A model generated the notes under the pieces. That model was not told the DNA's origin, searched no databases, and saw nothing but the letters and a program-made list of their open reading frames with translations. A stretch of DNA of 64,000 nucleotides from Sanghuangporus weigelae (taxonomy: Eukaryota; Basidiomycota; Agaricomycetes; Hymenochaetales; Hymenochaetaceae), in the NCBI GenBank assembly GCA_033182465.1, contig CP137318.1:4030001-4094000 (forward strand), read 5' to 3'. Shown in pieces: positions 13,683-24,465 of the stretch. Position numbers and translations under genes: made by a program. How positions within the stretch are numbered: the stretch's first letter is position 1; each line of letters starts with the position of its first letter.

Positions 13683-13873
13683 GGCCGACACGCAAAAGTC
13701 TCGCTGAAATTGTTTTCTAAGGGAATTTCTCGCATCACGTGTAGCGCCACGTCGCGTGACGGCGCTCTTGATTGCCGGCTTTATTATTTACCCGAATACC
13801 GAGGCACGGAGCCCGTTAAATTCGTGCACAGGCAACCGTTCTCAGCTTCTTCCATCTTGTTTGACCTCCAGAA
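13683..13873. promoter_or_regulatory. bidirectional promoter with CACGTG box
   Basis: This 191-bp gap lies between the divergent starts of ATP11 and the SDR gene. It holds a palindromic CACGTG at 13736-13741 (inside TCACGTG, the core bound by fungal Cbf1-type bHLH factors), 54 bp upstream of the ATP11 start. Transcription from both sides is inferred from gene orientation only. Confidence 0.5.
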
Positions 13874-15218
13874 ATGGCTGACCGTCTCAAGCAAGTCACT
13901 AACCATCTTACGAACAGCTATCCAAATGGCCTCCTTAATGGCGAAGTTGTGATCGTAACTGGTGCGTTTGATACTCGGGAATTGAGCTTAAAGTGTATCA
14001 ATGATGGCTAACGGAGTTGACGCGTTTGATGGTGATTAGGTGCTGCCCAAGTGAGCTATTTTTTGCTTACTGTATGAAACTCGATGTTTACACGTATGGG
14101 CAGGGAATTGGACGCAGCTGCGCTCTACTCTTTGCTAAGGAAGGTGCCAAAGTTGTGGTCAGCGAGTGAGTATCTTTTCTTCTTTCTATTCAGGCGTTTT
14201 TGACTATCAGTATAGCTTGGATGAGGCGAAAGCTCAGAAGGTTGTAGAAGAGATAAAATCTGCCGGAGGAGATGCCATTGCCGTAGGCGGTGACGTTAGT
14301 GCAGACGATTTCCCTGAAAAGATTCTCAAGGCTACTATCGAGTGGGTATTTTTAGCCTTCTATTTCTCAGTAAGCTTGGCTCAAATCCTCGCTTTTCAGT
14401 AAGTACGGGAAGTTAAATCACATTGTTAACAATGGTCAGCAAATCCCGGCGCTATTGCAAGAGAGCGAGATTACTCATTTTCTGTATAGCCGGCTTCACG
14501 TATGACAAAATGTTGCATACGATGCCCGACGAGACCTTCGACGTGATCCTGAAAATTCACGTGCGAGCTCCCTTCAGACTCGTGCGTGCGGCTGCACCGT
14601 TGTTCCGCGTTAAGGTGGGTGTAATTGTATCTAGCTTGGTCAAGGTTACTAGAATACATTTACTCGAACAGGGAGGAAGCAAAGAAAACCACTCGATAGT
14701 CAACGTATCGTCCGTTGCCGGGCTACACGGCAACGTCGGACAAGCGAACTACTCGGCTGCCAAGGCCGCCGTGATTGGCATGACCAAAACCATCGCGAAA
14801 GAATGGGGAGGATTTGGCGTGCGTGCGAACACGGTTGCATTTGGTTATATCCAAACCCGGTAGATACCTCCGTCTGGAAGTGTTTCGCCTCATGTCCGGG
14901 CCACTAACATGAAATTTCCAGGTTAACAGCGGCAAAGGAGAAGGGCGAGGCGATTATCATCAATGGCAAGCCTGTTGCGCTTGGAATTCCGGGTGGCGGA
15001 GGTGGAGATGGTGACAAGCCTGTCCCTGGTATTCCACTTGGCCGACCAGCTTCGACCGACGAGGCAGCTAATGGAGTCCTCTTGTGAGTAGCTCATCGCT
15101 AGCTTCATGAGAAAAACTCTACTAAAAGGCGACCATTGACTTTGCTAGCCTTATTTCTCCTCTTGCATCATACGTCTCTGGGCACACGTTGGAAGTTACG
15201 GGCGGCTCAGGCATTTAA
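13874..15218 (+). CDS. short-chain dehydrogenase/reductase, FabG-like
   Basis: NAD(P)-dependent SDR oxidoreductase, closest in pattern to 3-oxoacyl-ACP/CoA reductases. The spliced product starts MADRLKQVTNHL. The nucleotide-binding motif TGAAQGIGR is assembled across two introns near 13960-14110. Next come AKVVVSD, VEEIKSAGGDAIAVGGDVS, then NNAG (split by an intron at about 14433), the active-site serine in IVNVSSVAGLHG, and the catalytic YSAAK near 14750. A Gly-rich loop (GIPGGGGGDGD) and PLGRPASTDEAA lead to the C-terminal SGHTLEVTGGSGI. Introns at about 13959, 14051, 14167, 14343, 14433, 14614, 14862 and 15084 keep the frame. The complete motif set suggests an active enzyme; the physiological substrate cannot be told. 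Confidence 0.88.
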
Positions 15219-15412
15219 TTTCTGAACCTCTAGTACTTATCTTTGCCTTGCTTGTACATGAACTAAATGAGTTATTGAAAAATCAGAGTTCTGGTCAAAC
15301 GTTGATCTGCAAGACGTTCAAATTTAGTAACAAGTCGATCCTATGTTACTGAATGTGCATGTGATCTATGAAAGAATCCCGTAGTAGTACTTCCTAGCTC
15401 TTTCTTTCCCCT

Positions 15413-16220
15413 ATGTCCAGCGATCCAAGTCGAAAAAGAGATATAGAGGTCAATGTCAAAGTTGGAGATGAAATTGTAAAGCTCGATCACGAGGCAGTTC
15501 GCCAGGTTGCTAGGGTGGGTTTCGAGCCTCAAGTGTTTACTGGGAATTAGCTTGAGCATGCGGACTTCTTAGAACGCACGGAGGCGAGGAAACTATGCAG
15601 GAGTGGCAACAGGTGCTCTGGCAGGTGCGCAGACCCTCAATGGCTAATTCTTGCTGCGGGAGACTTCAGACCGATTTCACATGCTCAATGCAAGTTGTCA
15701 TCACTGCGCAGCGAGCGAAGAGCTTTTGCTTCCTGCTTCCAATGTTTCATTGGTTCACGTTAAGTTAGCTGATAATCCACTTTTATGATTTGCAGGGTAT
15801 GGAGGATGGAGATATCTGCGCTTCAGCAGAAATAAAGCTCTATTGGCGGGTGCCTGTGAGTCGATGTCCACGCCAATCTCTTGTTCCTTCTATTTCGGTC
15901 TTCCGGACCATCGGGTTTGGAGTACAAAATGCACTTTCTTGACAGAATTATCCTCACGGTTGAGACAAATGTGGTCTCGCGGGGATTATATGTCTTGAAA
16001 TTGCCTCTACCACATAAATTCGTTTTCCCATCTCATACTCGCCAAGGATGGAATTGATGCCCCTACAGTGACATGCGTATTTTCGGGTTATGCGTACGGA
16101 GTGGTCTCTTTCGTGTCTCAAATACAAGAGATGGCCATGGCACGTCGGGTGGCTCAGTCATCCGAGTTAATTCCAGACGAACTATTACAAGATCCCGCCG
16201 AACAGTGGAAGACCTCATGA
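15413..16220 (+). CDS. small four-exon predicted membrane protein, uncharacterised
   Basis: Reconstructed from four exons with matching phases: 15413-15514, 15573-15624, 15796-15855 and 16069-16220, giving 121 aa. The N-terminus is hydrophilic (RDIEVNVKVGDEIVKLDHEA). A glycine/alanine-rich stretch follows (NYAGVATGALAGGYGG), then RYLRFSRNKALLAGALTCVF, then SGYAYGVVSFVSQIQEMAMA and an acidic tail ending QWKTS. Two glycine-rich hydrophobic segments suggest two membrane spans or a hairpin. All introns are GT-AG and the total length is a multiple of three, which is unlikely by chance. The third intron is long (213 bp) and could hide a further small exon. I do not recognise the family. It lies about 200 bp downstream of the SDR gene on the same strand. 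Confidence 0.55.
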
Positions 16221-17059
16221 TTCCCGTCCAATATTTTGTTACTCTCGTCAACACATTTGTTATTATGAACGTCTCGAGCAAATACATGTGCAATAGTTTC
16301 TCCCGCTTCGATCCATATCTTGAATCGCCCGGTATCTCCTGAAATCGATGTCTGAGCCGTCGACCTTTATCGGGGAACGAAGAAGGTGCGGAATGATTGA
16401 TGCATAGACTTGCTGGATGATAATCATTGCTCACTGTTTTGTTTTCTGTGCAGTTGCTACGAGTAATGCGTCTGTCTCGATGGACTTGAGCTACTAGCAA
16501 TCCTCAGCATCTTCTAACGTTTTCAAATTTCACGAGCTAAGTTTACAACGGCCCACAGCATCGGATCTTGGGTCATGTCACCATCTTCTTCTGCTGGAAA
16601 CCTACTGGAATCGTCCTTATCGGCATGCGCGTGCTTTTTCAGAAAAGACACACATTCCTATACTTCGTAGTCTTGATCTGGCTGGGAATGTCAGCGAAGG
16701 GTCTCCACATACCCCTACTGCTTACGTAGAAGAGGATTTTCCTGCGATCACACCTTGCAGCACTCGGGCACGGTAAGCTTGCCGATATCGGGAATAAATA
16801 CGCGAAACTATCCCTCTTCGTCTCTTCCCGGCCTTGCATATACTACCGCGTCTTACTGGTCGCGCGGAGCTGAAGAAGCATGGCGTTTTCACCAGGTCGC
16901 TTTGAGAGGTGGCTCTCGTGTACGACAAATCGCCCAATCCATTATCAAGTGCGATCAATGCGATCAAGAACCGACAAAGTCGGTCGTCCTGTCCTTGCCC
17001 TGGGACGTATAAACATAAAGGCTTTACACCATTTCTAAGCCCCGACAACGTCGTATATC
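16221..17059. other. intergenic, no gene seen
   Basis: 839 bp with only short open stretches on either strand and no recognisable motif. It separates the small membrane-protein gene from the broken esterase D. Confidence 0.4.
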
Positions 17060-18802
17060 ATGTTGCTCTCGGTCTCCACATTCGTTTCTTTGAGTCTGTC
17101 TGCGCCTGTTCCTAGAGCTCCTACTGTCCAAGTGGGTAGCGCGACGCTGACGGGTTCTTCCCTTCCGCACCTTCCGCAAGATTCTTTGGATGTCGGTACC
17201 CTGTATTCCTTTTGGGTACTATTACACTAGTTTCCTTACATACCTTTGTTGATTTATATGTATACCGTATGTAGAGCCTCCCGCCGGATCGCTACGCTTT
17301 TCTGCACCGATTCTCAAGCTCGATCCAGGAGTCTCTAGCCTAGATGCTACCAAATCTGGTGTCGCTTGTGTACAGAATGTAAGTTTCTACGTTCACCTCA
17401 TCGACTGAAGAATCGTCCCAGACTGAACATACTGCAGCTAGCCACTGGTCTCGTCTTGGAGATATCTGAGGACTGTCTAATGGTCAATGTGTTCATACCT
17501 GCGAGGGCAAACTCGAGTAGCTCATTGACGGTTATGGTCTGGGTGCACGGCAGCAGTTTCTTCCAGTTCGGCAATTGTGTTCAGCCACTCTTGCAGTATT
17601 CTCATTAACTATGGGTTGCAGAGGTTCAGCTTCGATGTACAATGGAAGTGTCATCGTCGCACAGGGTATTGAGTCTCGTTTATATGCAAGTTGATGTTGA
17701 CTTGGTCCGACGAATAACACATCAGGTACTCCGATTGTCTACGCAAAACTCAACTATCGCCTTGAGCCTCTCGGTTTCCCACGAGGTGAAGAGGCGGAAA
17801 CGCTGGGAGAGACAAATCTCGGGAACAAGGACGTGATCTTGACATGGATAAAGCAGATTATCGGTGCATTTGGCGGGGATAAAGACAAGGTTAACTATGT
17901 CTTGGAACACTCGGCTTTGGTCCTGTGAATTGTTAACTTTGTCCAGATTACCATCTTCGGAGAAAGTGCAGGAACTATCATAATAAGCCGGCTGCTTCCT
18001 AATCAGACATTCGCGCTGCTGTATGAACAGCTCACTATTTCCTGTTCGGGATAAAATTTGGAGATCTCATGGATATTAATATTCCAGTCTGGCTCGGCGG
18101 CTAGCCAGCGATTAGTCAAAGCCTCGAACCGTGAAAATACCTGGGAGACATTCATATCTTTCGTGCCCGAAAATGAGGGTGCGTCAAGCACCAACACTTC
18201 CGACTGTCTCCGCTCTGCCAGTTCGGACACCATTCTCAATGCAACGACGTCCATACTTGCCTCGGTACAGGAAAGAAACCCATTCTCTCCAGTAATAGAT
18301 GGTTCGGGCGGCATCATTCCCGGCCTTCCGTCAAAGTTGTTCGCAAATTCCTAATTCGCACATATCCCATTCATCGCCGGATCCAATTTGGATGAAGGTG
18401 ACACGCCTTATTTCTAGTCCACTCCTTGCTTAGCTCCACTGATAATGCTGCTTGCAGGAACAATCTTCGTACCGACGGCCGTCAATTCGACCGCACAGAT
18501 TCAGCAAGCCCTCTTCGCAGCCACTTCGCCATCTCCTGCCTCTTCAGAGGAGCAGGCCAGCGTACTCAGCACAATTCTCCAGATGTATCCTGATGATCCG
18601 GCTCGTGGCTTTCCCTTCGGTGCTGGCAACGAGACTTTCGAACTCAGCTCTCAGTTCAAGCGCGCTGCAGCCATCTTACGCAACATATTGCTTGCTTCTC
18701 TGAGGCTCTCTCTGCCACAGACGGCAAACAAGCAAGTCATCAAGGCCTTCGCATACCTTTTCACAGGTCCCCAGACTGCAACTTTACCGGCGTATGTGGG
18801 AG
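17060..18802 (+). pseudogene. broken carboxylesterase D
   Basis: Fourth member of the type-B carboxylesterase family, on the opposite strand to A-C. The 5' end is recognisable: a hydrophobic leader (LLSVSTFVSLSLSAP), VQVGSATLTGSS, PPAGSLRFSAPILKLDPGV, SEDCLMVNVF, GRTIGAFGGDKDKV-like sequence near 17860 and the FGESAGT elbow near 17960. The GGGF oxyanion loop is degraded (the region near 17550 reads HGSSFF). An in-frame TAA lies at about 18353 just before FAHIPFIAGSNLDEG. The exon carrying the catalytic His is absent downstream of 18802. Loss of two catalytic elements plus the stop indicate a pseudogene. It is more diverged from A and B than they are from each other. Confidence 0.75.
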
Positions 18803-19131
18803 GTGAGAATTGCTTTCAGTGTGCAATCATTTATTTTATTTCATTGAAAACGACACTATTTTATCATCCCGTTCAAAGTAATCTTGAGTCTACTTAAGTA
18901 GACCTTGAGTACCATTTATCCTTTTCCACAAGTCAATGGATCTTTCGATCTCCGACTGATTATACATGTATTCACACACCACTGATGATATACATTGTCC
19001 GCGTATATGACCCGGAACATCTCCTTCTATAGATCGTAAATCGGCATAGCAAATAAAAGGTGTGTATAGCTAAACCCCACTTCATACGAGCGATAGTGTC
19101 GGAAAAGCGGAGAGGAAACGTGTTCCAGAGA
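18803..19131. other. intergenic, no gene seen
   Basis: About 330 AT-rich bp lie between the truncated end of esterase D and the 3' end of F-box-like copy 4. The missing last esterase exon is not found here. Confidence 0.4.
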
Positions 19132-20205
19132 TCAGTATAGAAATTCGTGCTCCTTGTCTTTCCATTCGGCCAACAACATTTCGTAGCGGCACTTCCCTTG
19201 TTCTGTAGGCGCAGGAGACTCTGGGCACTCCTTCATACCATCGATGCCGAACCGGTCCAGGCACCCAAAAACCATTTCTGACCAGTTGTACGTGGATGTT
19301 CCGTCAGGCGAACGTGGCATAAAGCTCCGTTGCATGATAACGGACTGTAGCTTCCCGGGCAATGCCTGCCTATTTGATGGTGTTTGCCATTCCTCGCCAA
19401 ATAACAGCCTCATCAACTCCGAAGCCTCCAAGTTGGGGTCACTGATAATCAGATTGGTCAGTTCCGGCCTGTCGCGTCGCATGTCTAACAGCAGCGGATG
19501 AATAATTTCCCTGCGACGAGGTTCTTCCCAGTAAAATGGATTCGCTATATGAAGATGGCGAAGTGACGGTGTGGAAGGAGACTCGAATTCTGTTCCTTCT
19601 TTGTCAAAAGCCTCGAAGTCGAGCGTATGCGCATGTACCACAGCCAGATACGTGAGATTCGGGAATGAAATTCCGGATAAGGCGCCTAAAACTTTCGGAT
19701 GGGACTGCCCTCCGGACGGGACAGCATAGATCCAGCCTTCGGAGCCCAGCAATGAAAGAGATTCGAGACTGGTGCTGAATCGTCTGATGAATGCGGTCGC
19801 CTCCCTCCAGAATTCAGCAGAATCATTGGCGTAGGAATGGAAGAGCTGTGTTCCTCCTGGTACGTATGGCCAATAGAAACCACAAGCAACATAATCTGAT
19901 TCTGCTGGTAATGCATGGTGTTTCGCGATCTCGCTCAGAAAGAGTCGGCGTACTTCGATCCTTCTCCTCTGCAATCCGTCTGGAGTCGAAGCTGCATCTG
20001 TCCTGTCTATTCTCGCAATCACAACTTTCAGCTGCTTGAGACCAGATACCGCAATATATCGTAGCTCGATTGGCTCTGCAATGGTCCGAAAGAGTTTCGA
20101 TACCAGACCTATTTGGCCGGCTGTCTCCCCGCTGTCGTCATCAGAGCATGCGAGCTCGACGATGAGCTCAAGGAGTTCAATGGGGCAATTTTCCAAGCTC
20201 GTCAT
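19132..20205 (-). CDS. F-box-like family protein, copy 4
   Basis: Single-exon gene for about 357 aa on the minus strand. The N-terminus reads ENCPIELLELIVELACS and then IGLVSKLFRTIAEPIELRY. Family landmarks follow: IEVRRLFLSE, EFWREATAFI, SLESLSLLGSEGW, LGALSGISFPNLTYLAV, SLRHLHIANP, LTNLIISD, LMRLLFGEEW, LPGKLQSVIMQR and the terminal YEMLLAEWKDKE. The ATG at 20205 is chosen because it is the first true ATG before the CP motif. It is diverged from copies 2 and 3 but keeps the same architecture and is uninterrupted. It faces the broken copy 5 head to head across about 440 bp. Function beyond an F-box-like N-terminus is unknown. Confidence 0.8.
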   Translation of the reverse strand: MTSLENCPIELLELIVELACSDDDSGETAGQIGLVSKLFRTIAEPIELRYIAVSGLKQLKVVIARIDRTDAASTPDGLQRRRIEVRRLFLSEIAKHHALPAESDYVACGFYWPYVPGGTQLFHSYANDSAEFWREATAFIRRFSTSLESLSLLGSEGWIYAVPSGGQSHPKVLGALSGISFPNLTYLAVVHAHTLDFEAFDKEGTEFESPSTPSLRHLHIANPFYWEEPRRREIIHPLLLDMRRDRPELTNLIISDPNLEASELMRLLFGEEWQTPSNRQALPGKLQSVIMQRSFMPRSPDGTSTYNWSEMVFGCLDRFGIDGMKECPESPAPTEQGKCRYEMLLAEWKDKEHEFLY

Positions 20206-20642
20206 TTGTGATTTGGGAGAAAATGTCTGCAAGCAAGATTCTGAACATATGTCAGGATTATTGACAAGAAAAGACAGACGACCTACAAAAGCGAGAAGCG
20301 ACCCACGTATATATGGTACACTAAGCTTCGCTGGACATCTGAAGACCTGTCACAGAACTATGACAAACACAAATGTTGACGTGGTGGTGGTGGTTGTGTA
20401 GTGGTGTGGTGGTAGTGGTAGTGGGAAAGATCGACACCTGAAATTTCGGTCTCCGATAGAAAATATAAAGGGGATCTTTCCCCTACTACAATAGACCAGA
20501 CCTACTTCAGGCCACTCTCTGCCTAACCATCTGAAAGCAGAATCCAAGGTTCTTCCGGTAACGCGTTCGATTGAAACGATACACCTTTCATTTTTTATAC
20601 ACGGTCAATTTGTTTCTCAGAGTCATAATCTCTTTCGTGTTC
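20206..20642. other. intergenic between divergent F-box-like copies, with GTG/GGT repeat
   Basis: This 437-bp spacer separates the 5' ends of copies 4 and 5. At 20379-20430 it contains a GT/G-rich imperfect tandem repeat (GTGGTGG type). No gene seen. Confidence 0.55.
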
Positions 20643-21718
20643 TGAGCAACTTGCCAGATGGGAATGCATGTCCCGTCGAGGACAATCTTCGAGCATGCTT
20701 GCTCCGCGGATGCTGAGAATGCGACCCGTATCATTGGGCTCGTATCAAGGCGCTTTAGGTCTATCGCGGAACCTATCGAATTACGATCCATTGCTGTATC
20801 TGGTCTCAGGCAGCTGGAGGACCTTATGAGGAGATTAGAAAAAGCTCGAGCAGCAGAAGCTGGATCGGGAAGGAGATGGATAGAAATCCAGCATCTATTC
20901 TATTCATGTGCGAGCTGGACCGGCAACACGCACTGCCTGCGGAAGCGCAACATATGGCCAACATTGCGCTTTGGGCGTTTAGGACAGAAGGTCAGAGTGC
21001 GGCGGAAGCATATCTCGATGATCGTAAATTCTGGACTACAGCAGCAGCTCTTGTCAAAAGTCGCAGTAACACTCTGAGATCTTTTTCTCTACTGGCACCC
21101 GATAACTGGTTTATCAGCGAAAAGCATCTTCACTTTAGATTTGCTCCAGGGTATCCGAAAAATATAGATATCCTAAAGGTAGCCTCATTTCCGAAGCTCA
21201 CTTCTCTAACGATCGACCACGATATAGCTGACTATGGAGGCGTTTCGAACTTACAGAGTCCCGCGATCCCATCGCTTCGCCATCTTCGGGTCCTCTCACC
21301 GAGTATTAGCTTATGATGGCCCATATTCCACCTCCTCATCGCCGGCCTTATACGCAAATATCCTGGTTTGACACATCCGTCCCTATGCGACAGGCATTTG
21401 GACGTTTTTGACTTAGCCCGGTTGCTCTTCGGGTGGGACTGGCAAGAATCTTCTGGCAGACGTACGTTGCCTGGAAAACTACAATTCGTTGTTGTGCAAC
21501 AGGGTGTAATCTCAGACTAGCCTCTCAATACCGACATTGTGGGTATTCACCGCGGGTTGGATACAGATATTGTAGCTCTGCGTCTGCTTCAATTGAAAGT
21601 CAGTGGACTGGAGGTGCAGCTCCCCTCTCTCTCATTCCCTGACTATCAACCAGGGTAAGGCCGGTATGAAATGTTGTTAGCTGAATGGATGGAGGCGAGT
21701 AATGAAGTTACTTGTTGA
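20643..21718 (+). pseudogene. F-box-like family gene, copy 5, broken
   Basis: The frame can be followed as family blocks: SRTIFEHACSAD, GLVSRRFRSIAEPIELRSIA and IEIQHLF. It then shifts to another frame with FMCELDRQHALPAEAQH, LDDRKFWTTAAALV, LRSFSLLAPDNW, FPKLTSLTID and SLRHLRVLSPS, and ends at a stop at about 21314. Beyond it the family blocks LARLLFGWDW, LPGKLQFVVVQQG and YEMLLAEWMEA remain readable in other frames up to 21718. At least one frameshift and more than one stop make it a pseudogene. The second half of the N-terminal motif is also altered (HVPSRTIF in place of CPxEVV). Confidence 0.75.
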
Positions 21719-22164
21719 AACGATACAATCAATTCTCCTATTATGAAGGTCTGTGTCTTATCTATATGTTATAAACATATCAACTTGACTTTAAGCAGCA
21801 GCACTAGGTTTGCATGACCTCCAATTTGTGATATACGTATGCGGAGCGAACGACGAGAAAGACATGTGTTAGCTGTGTAAATGCCCATATTACACAACCA
21901 CAGCGCTTCAACCCCCCTCTTCTGCAGCTTCCGCAATTGATATTTACAGTGGACTGCTCGGTAACTCCATCGTACTGCCATAACCTTTTCCAACTTATGA
22001 GCTCCACGCACATTTCCGAACGATAAAATTGGATCCAGTTCAAAGACCAGTATAACCTTTCCGTCGCTGTACCAAACCCGAGGCATCGCAAGGTTTCCAT
22101 CGTTGCATACTTCCTTGAGAAAGCGAGGAGGCATTCCATGTCGGCCTCTGGCGGGCGGGCTACT
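21719..22164. other. intergenic, no supported gene
   Basis: A minus-strand open stretch (21769-22134, 121 aa) starts with ATG but has no recognisable motif and competes with another open frame of similar length. I treat it as chance. Confidence 0.4.
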
Positions 22165-23032
22165 AACAGCTTGTGCTGTACGCGTACGCCCAGCTCTCTG
22201 TCACGGTCACTCTTGGAGGTGAAGTCGCGCAGAGTGAAAACCGCACGCAGGGTACAAGCACTTAATTTTGTTCGTCTCGCTCTTCAGAAGAAGCGGGCGT
22301 TCGGAGGGGGCGTATGGACATCTCGTCCACACTCGATGGAAGAGCAGGTGAATCGACTCGAGCTCAAAGACGAAGTCGCGGTAATGCGCATGGACATAAG
22401 CGTGTTGCATCGCTTTCTTCTGGCTTTACGTCGTTGCCCCCCTCCTTTCTCTTAGTGTATCTTCTCCTGCTTCCATTGGTTCCTCGAGCATGTCTGGTTT
22501 TGGCTTAGAGGCTGCTGATGAAGTGCCGTCGGAGACACCACTTCCAGTCTTTGAAGCGCAGCCGGTCGTGCAAGCTGTTGACCTTGTCAATGGGGTTGTT
22601 GTTGAATTTTTTTTACTGCCCGCACCCGCTCCAGAATATCGACGCGAGAGCGACAAGACGCACTCAGCAGCGCGAAGCGTCTGCCGTATCCAGTACGGAA
22701 AATGGTCCTAGTCAACAAACGCAGCAGCATCAGCAGCAGAGTTCCTCTCTGAATTGCTCGCTCCGGGCGAGCGAGCATACCACGACGGGGATGAGGACAT
22801 CGAGTCCTCCTCCTCCTCCTCTTCTCGGCGCCACGGCGCGCGAGCTAGGATTAATCGACGAGACGCGCGCTGTGCGCGATGATACGGGCATCCCGATCCC
22901 GATCCCGGAGGTGGGGATGAAGGTTGTGTTTGGAACGAGCTTCGCGCGGAGAGCTTGGATGTGAGGTTCCGATTCGCGTTTGGCTGGCCTAGGAAACACT
23001 CCGTCTGAAAAGATCGTGTTCGGCGTATGATC
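22165..23032 (+). pseudogene. truncated duplicate of RGP1 with internal deletion
   Basis: Two blocks match the intact RGP1 gene at 30054-33076. Block 1 (about 22165-22590) matches RGP1 coding sequence from LVLYAYAQLS through LQKKQAFGGG and the TLEGRAAES segment to LPVFEVQP (RGP1 32330-31855, minus). Block 2 (about 22625-23032) matches the last coding part (IDTRAARRAQQREA, QQTQQQQQ, RELGQIDETRTVRDD to the terminal TGA; RGP1 30490-30054). About 1.37 kb of the parent, with its introns and the central conserved domain, is missing at the junction. Frame shifts break block 1. The 5' part of the gene is also absent. It lies in opposite orientation, about 8 kb from the parent. Confidence 0.8.
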
Positions 23033-24465
23033 TCGGTATGCGTCTGTTTCACTTTCTTTCTGTACCATATTTTGGGGAACGGAAAGTTCGTTTCGCCATC
23101 TATTCACATGAACACCGAAAACAAAAACAAAAACCAATTTTGGGGAGGGCCGACATCCGCCCTCCACATCCGTATCCGCGTCCGAGTTTCGCGACATCGA
23201 GGAGCGGTGCTGTGATCAAGCCATGAAGCCGACCCGACAGTAATCACACCCTGTATATCTTATACGCGAGGGATACAGGAACGCGGGGTTGACGTATAAT
23301 ACAGGCCATCTGTACTGTACTGTACTGTACGGGAGAACCTACCCGACTCCGCTCGGCGCTATTCTGCACATTTGGTCAAGTATAGCTCATTGAGATCGTA
23401 TGAATATATATATAAATCCGAGTGGGAGTATCGACGGGCAGCACACGGACTATTTCATAAAGATGACGAACACAGACTGTCTGAACTGAACTGATCGAAG
23501 TTGAAGAGTCGTCTGTCGACTACGATGGACCCAACACATGAGGAAGAGTGAATAGTCGTCGTGTGACCAGCAGCGGGTCACCTGGACTGGTACTTCGTCA
23601 ACTCTGCTGCTCTGCTCTTTCATCCGTAACCACCACCACCAGCCCTCGTCGACTATCTCGTCTCTCCTAGACATTTAGACATTTCTTTCTTCTCTCTCGC
23701 TTCTCGTCTTTGGTTTGTTCTGTATTTTGGCCTCGAGTCATCGCCTTACGCTTCCGGCGCGTCTCGGCTAGTCGAGTTCACCGCATCTCTCTCGCAAAGT
23801 GTGTGTATCACTCTCTCTTGCTTTCTTTCTTCATCCTACAACCAAACTGATCCGCTGTAAAGACCGTGTCGTGCTGACTGACGTCCAGGATTTACTCGTA
23901 AAAGAGACACAAGTCAGAACTCGGTCACACGAACCGGGGCTTTTATTTCTTTTTTTATTCTCTCAGGTGAGAGCCATCTTGATTCTCGTCTTCGTCTCAT
24001 TCATTCACTCAAACACGCTTTAGATCTTTATTTGTACGGAATTTGCCCCATTCGCGCGTCTTGGTTGCGGACGGAGCTTTGGGTTGGGTTGTCAGTCCAT
24101 TAAGTGAGTTGCACCCAAGAACGCGTGTCTCATCTCCCTCTTCGTCCCGATTTTTCCCTTTCCCCGCGTTTTGCTTTATATGCATATGCTCTGCTAAGAC
24201 GCTTACCGGACTTGTACACCCACCAAATCTGGTAGTACGTACGCGTTCTTTGCAGACGCCTCCCCACTTTCGCTGCTTGTGAACCCTGTGAACGGTGTAT
24301 TTAAGAGCTAACAACGGGTTCGTCTCTGTTTCCAGACATACACGAAGATTCTCGGTTGGATTAGAAACGAGGAAAGAAGGCGACTCTGCGAGAGAGATTG
24401 TTACCCTGGCGTCGCCGGAAGCATACAGGCAGCTACAAAGCATCGGGCTCCCCACGGCCTCGCTC
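23033..24465. other. intergenic and probable 5' leader of the PSP1 gene
   Basis: 1.4 kb without a supported gene. It contains four TGTAC units at 23311-23330, a TATATATATATAA run at 23404-23416, and pyrimidine-rich stretches near 23680-23830 and 23940-23970 that are typical of fungal promoters and 5' leaders. An in-frame open region extends upstream of 24466 to about 24295 but lacks an ATG. Confidence 0.5.
23311..23330. repeat. TGTAC microsatellite, four units
   Basis: Four perfect 5-bp units. It lies upstream of the PSP1-domain gene, outside coding sequence. Confidence 0.9.

Noticed and set aside
21769-22134. 121-aa minus-strand open frame with ATG
   Set aside because: No motif, and a competing open frame of similar length covers the same bases.
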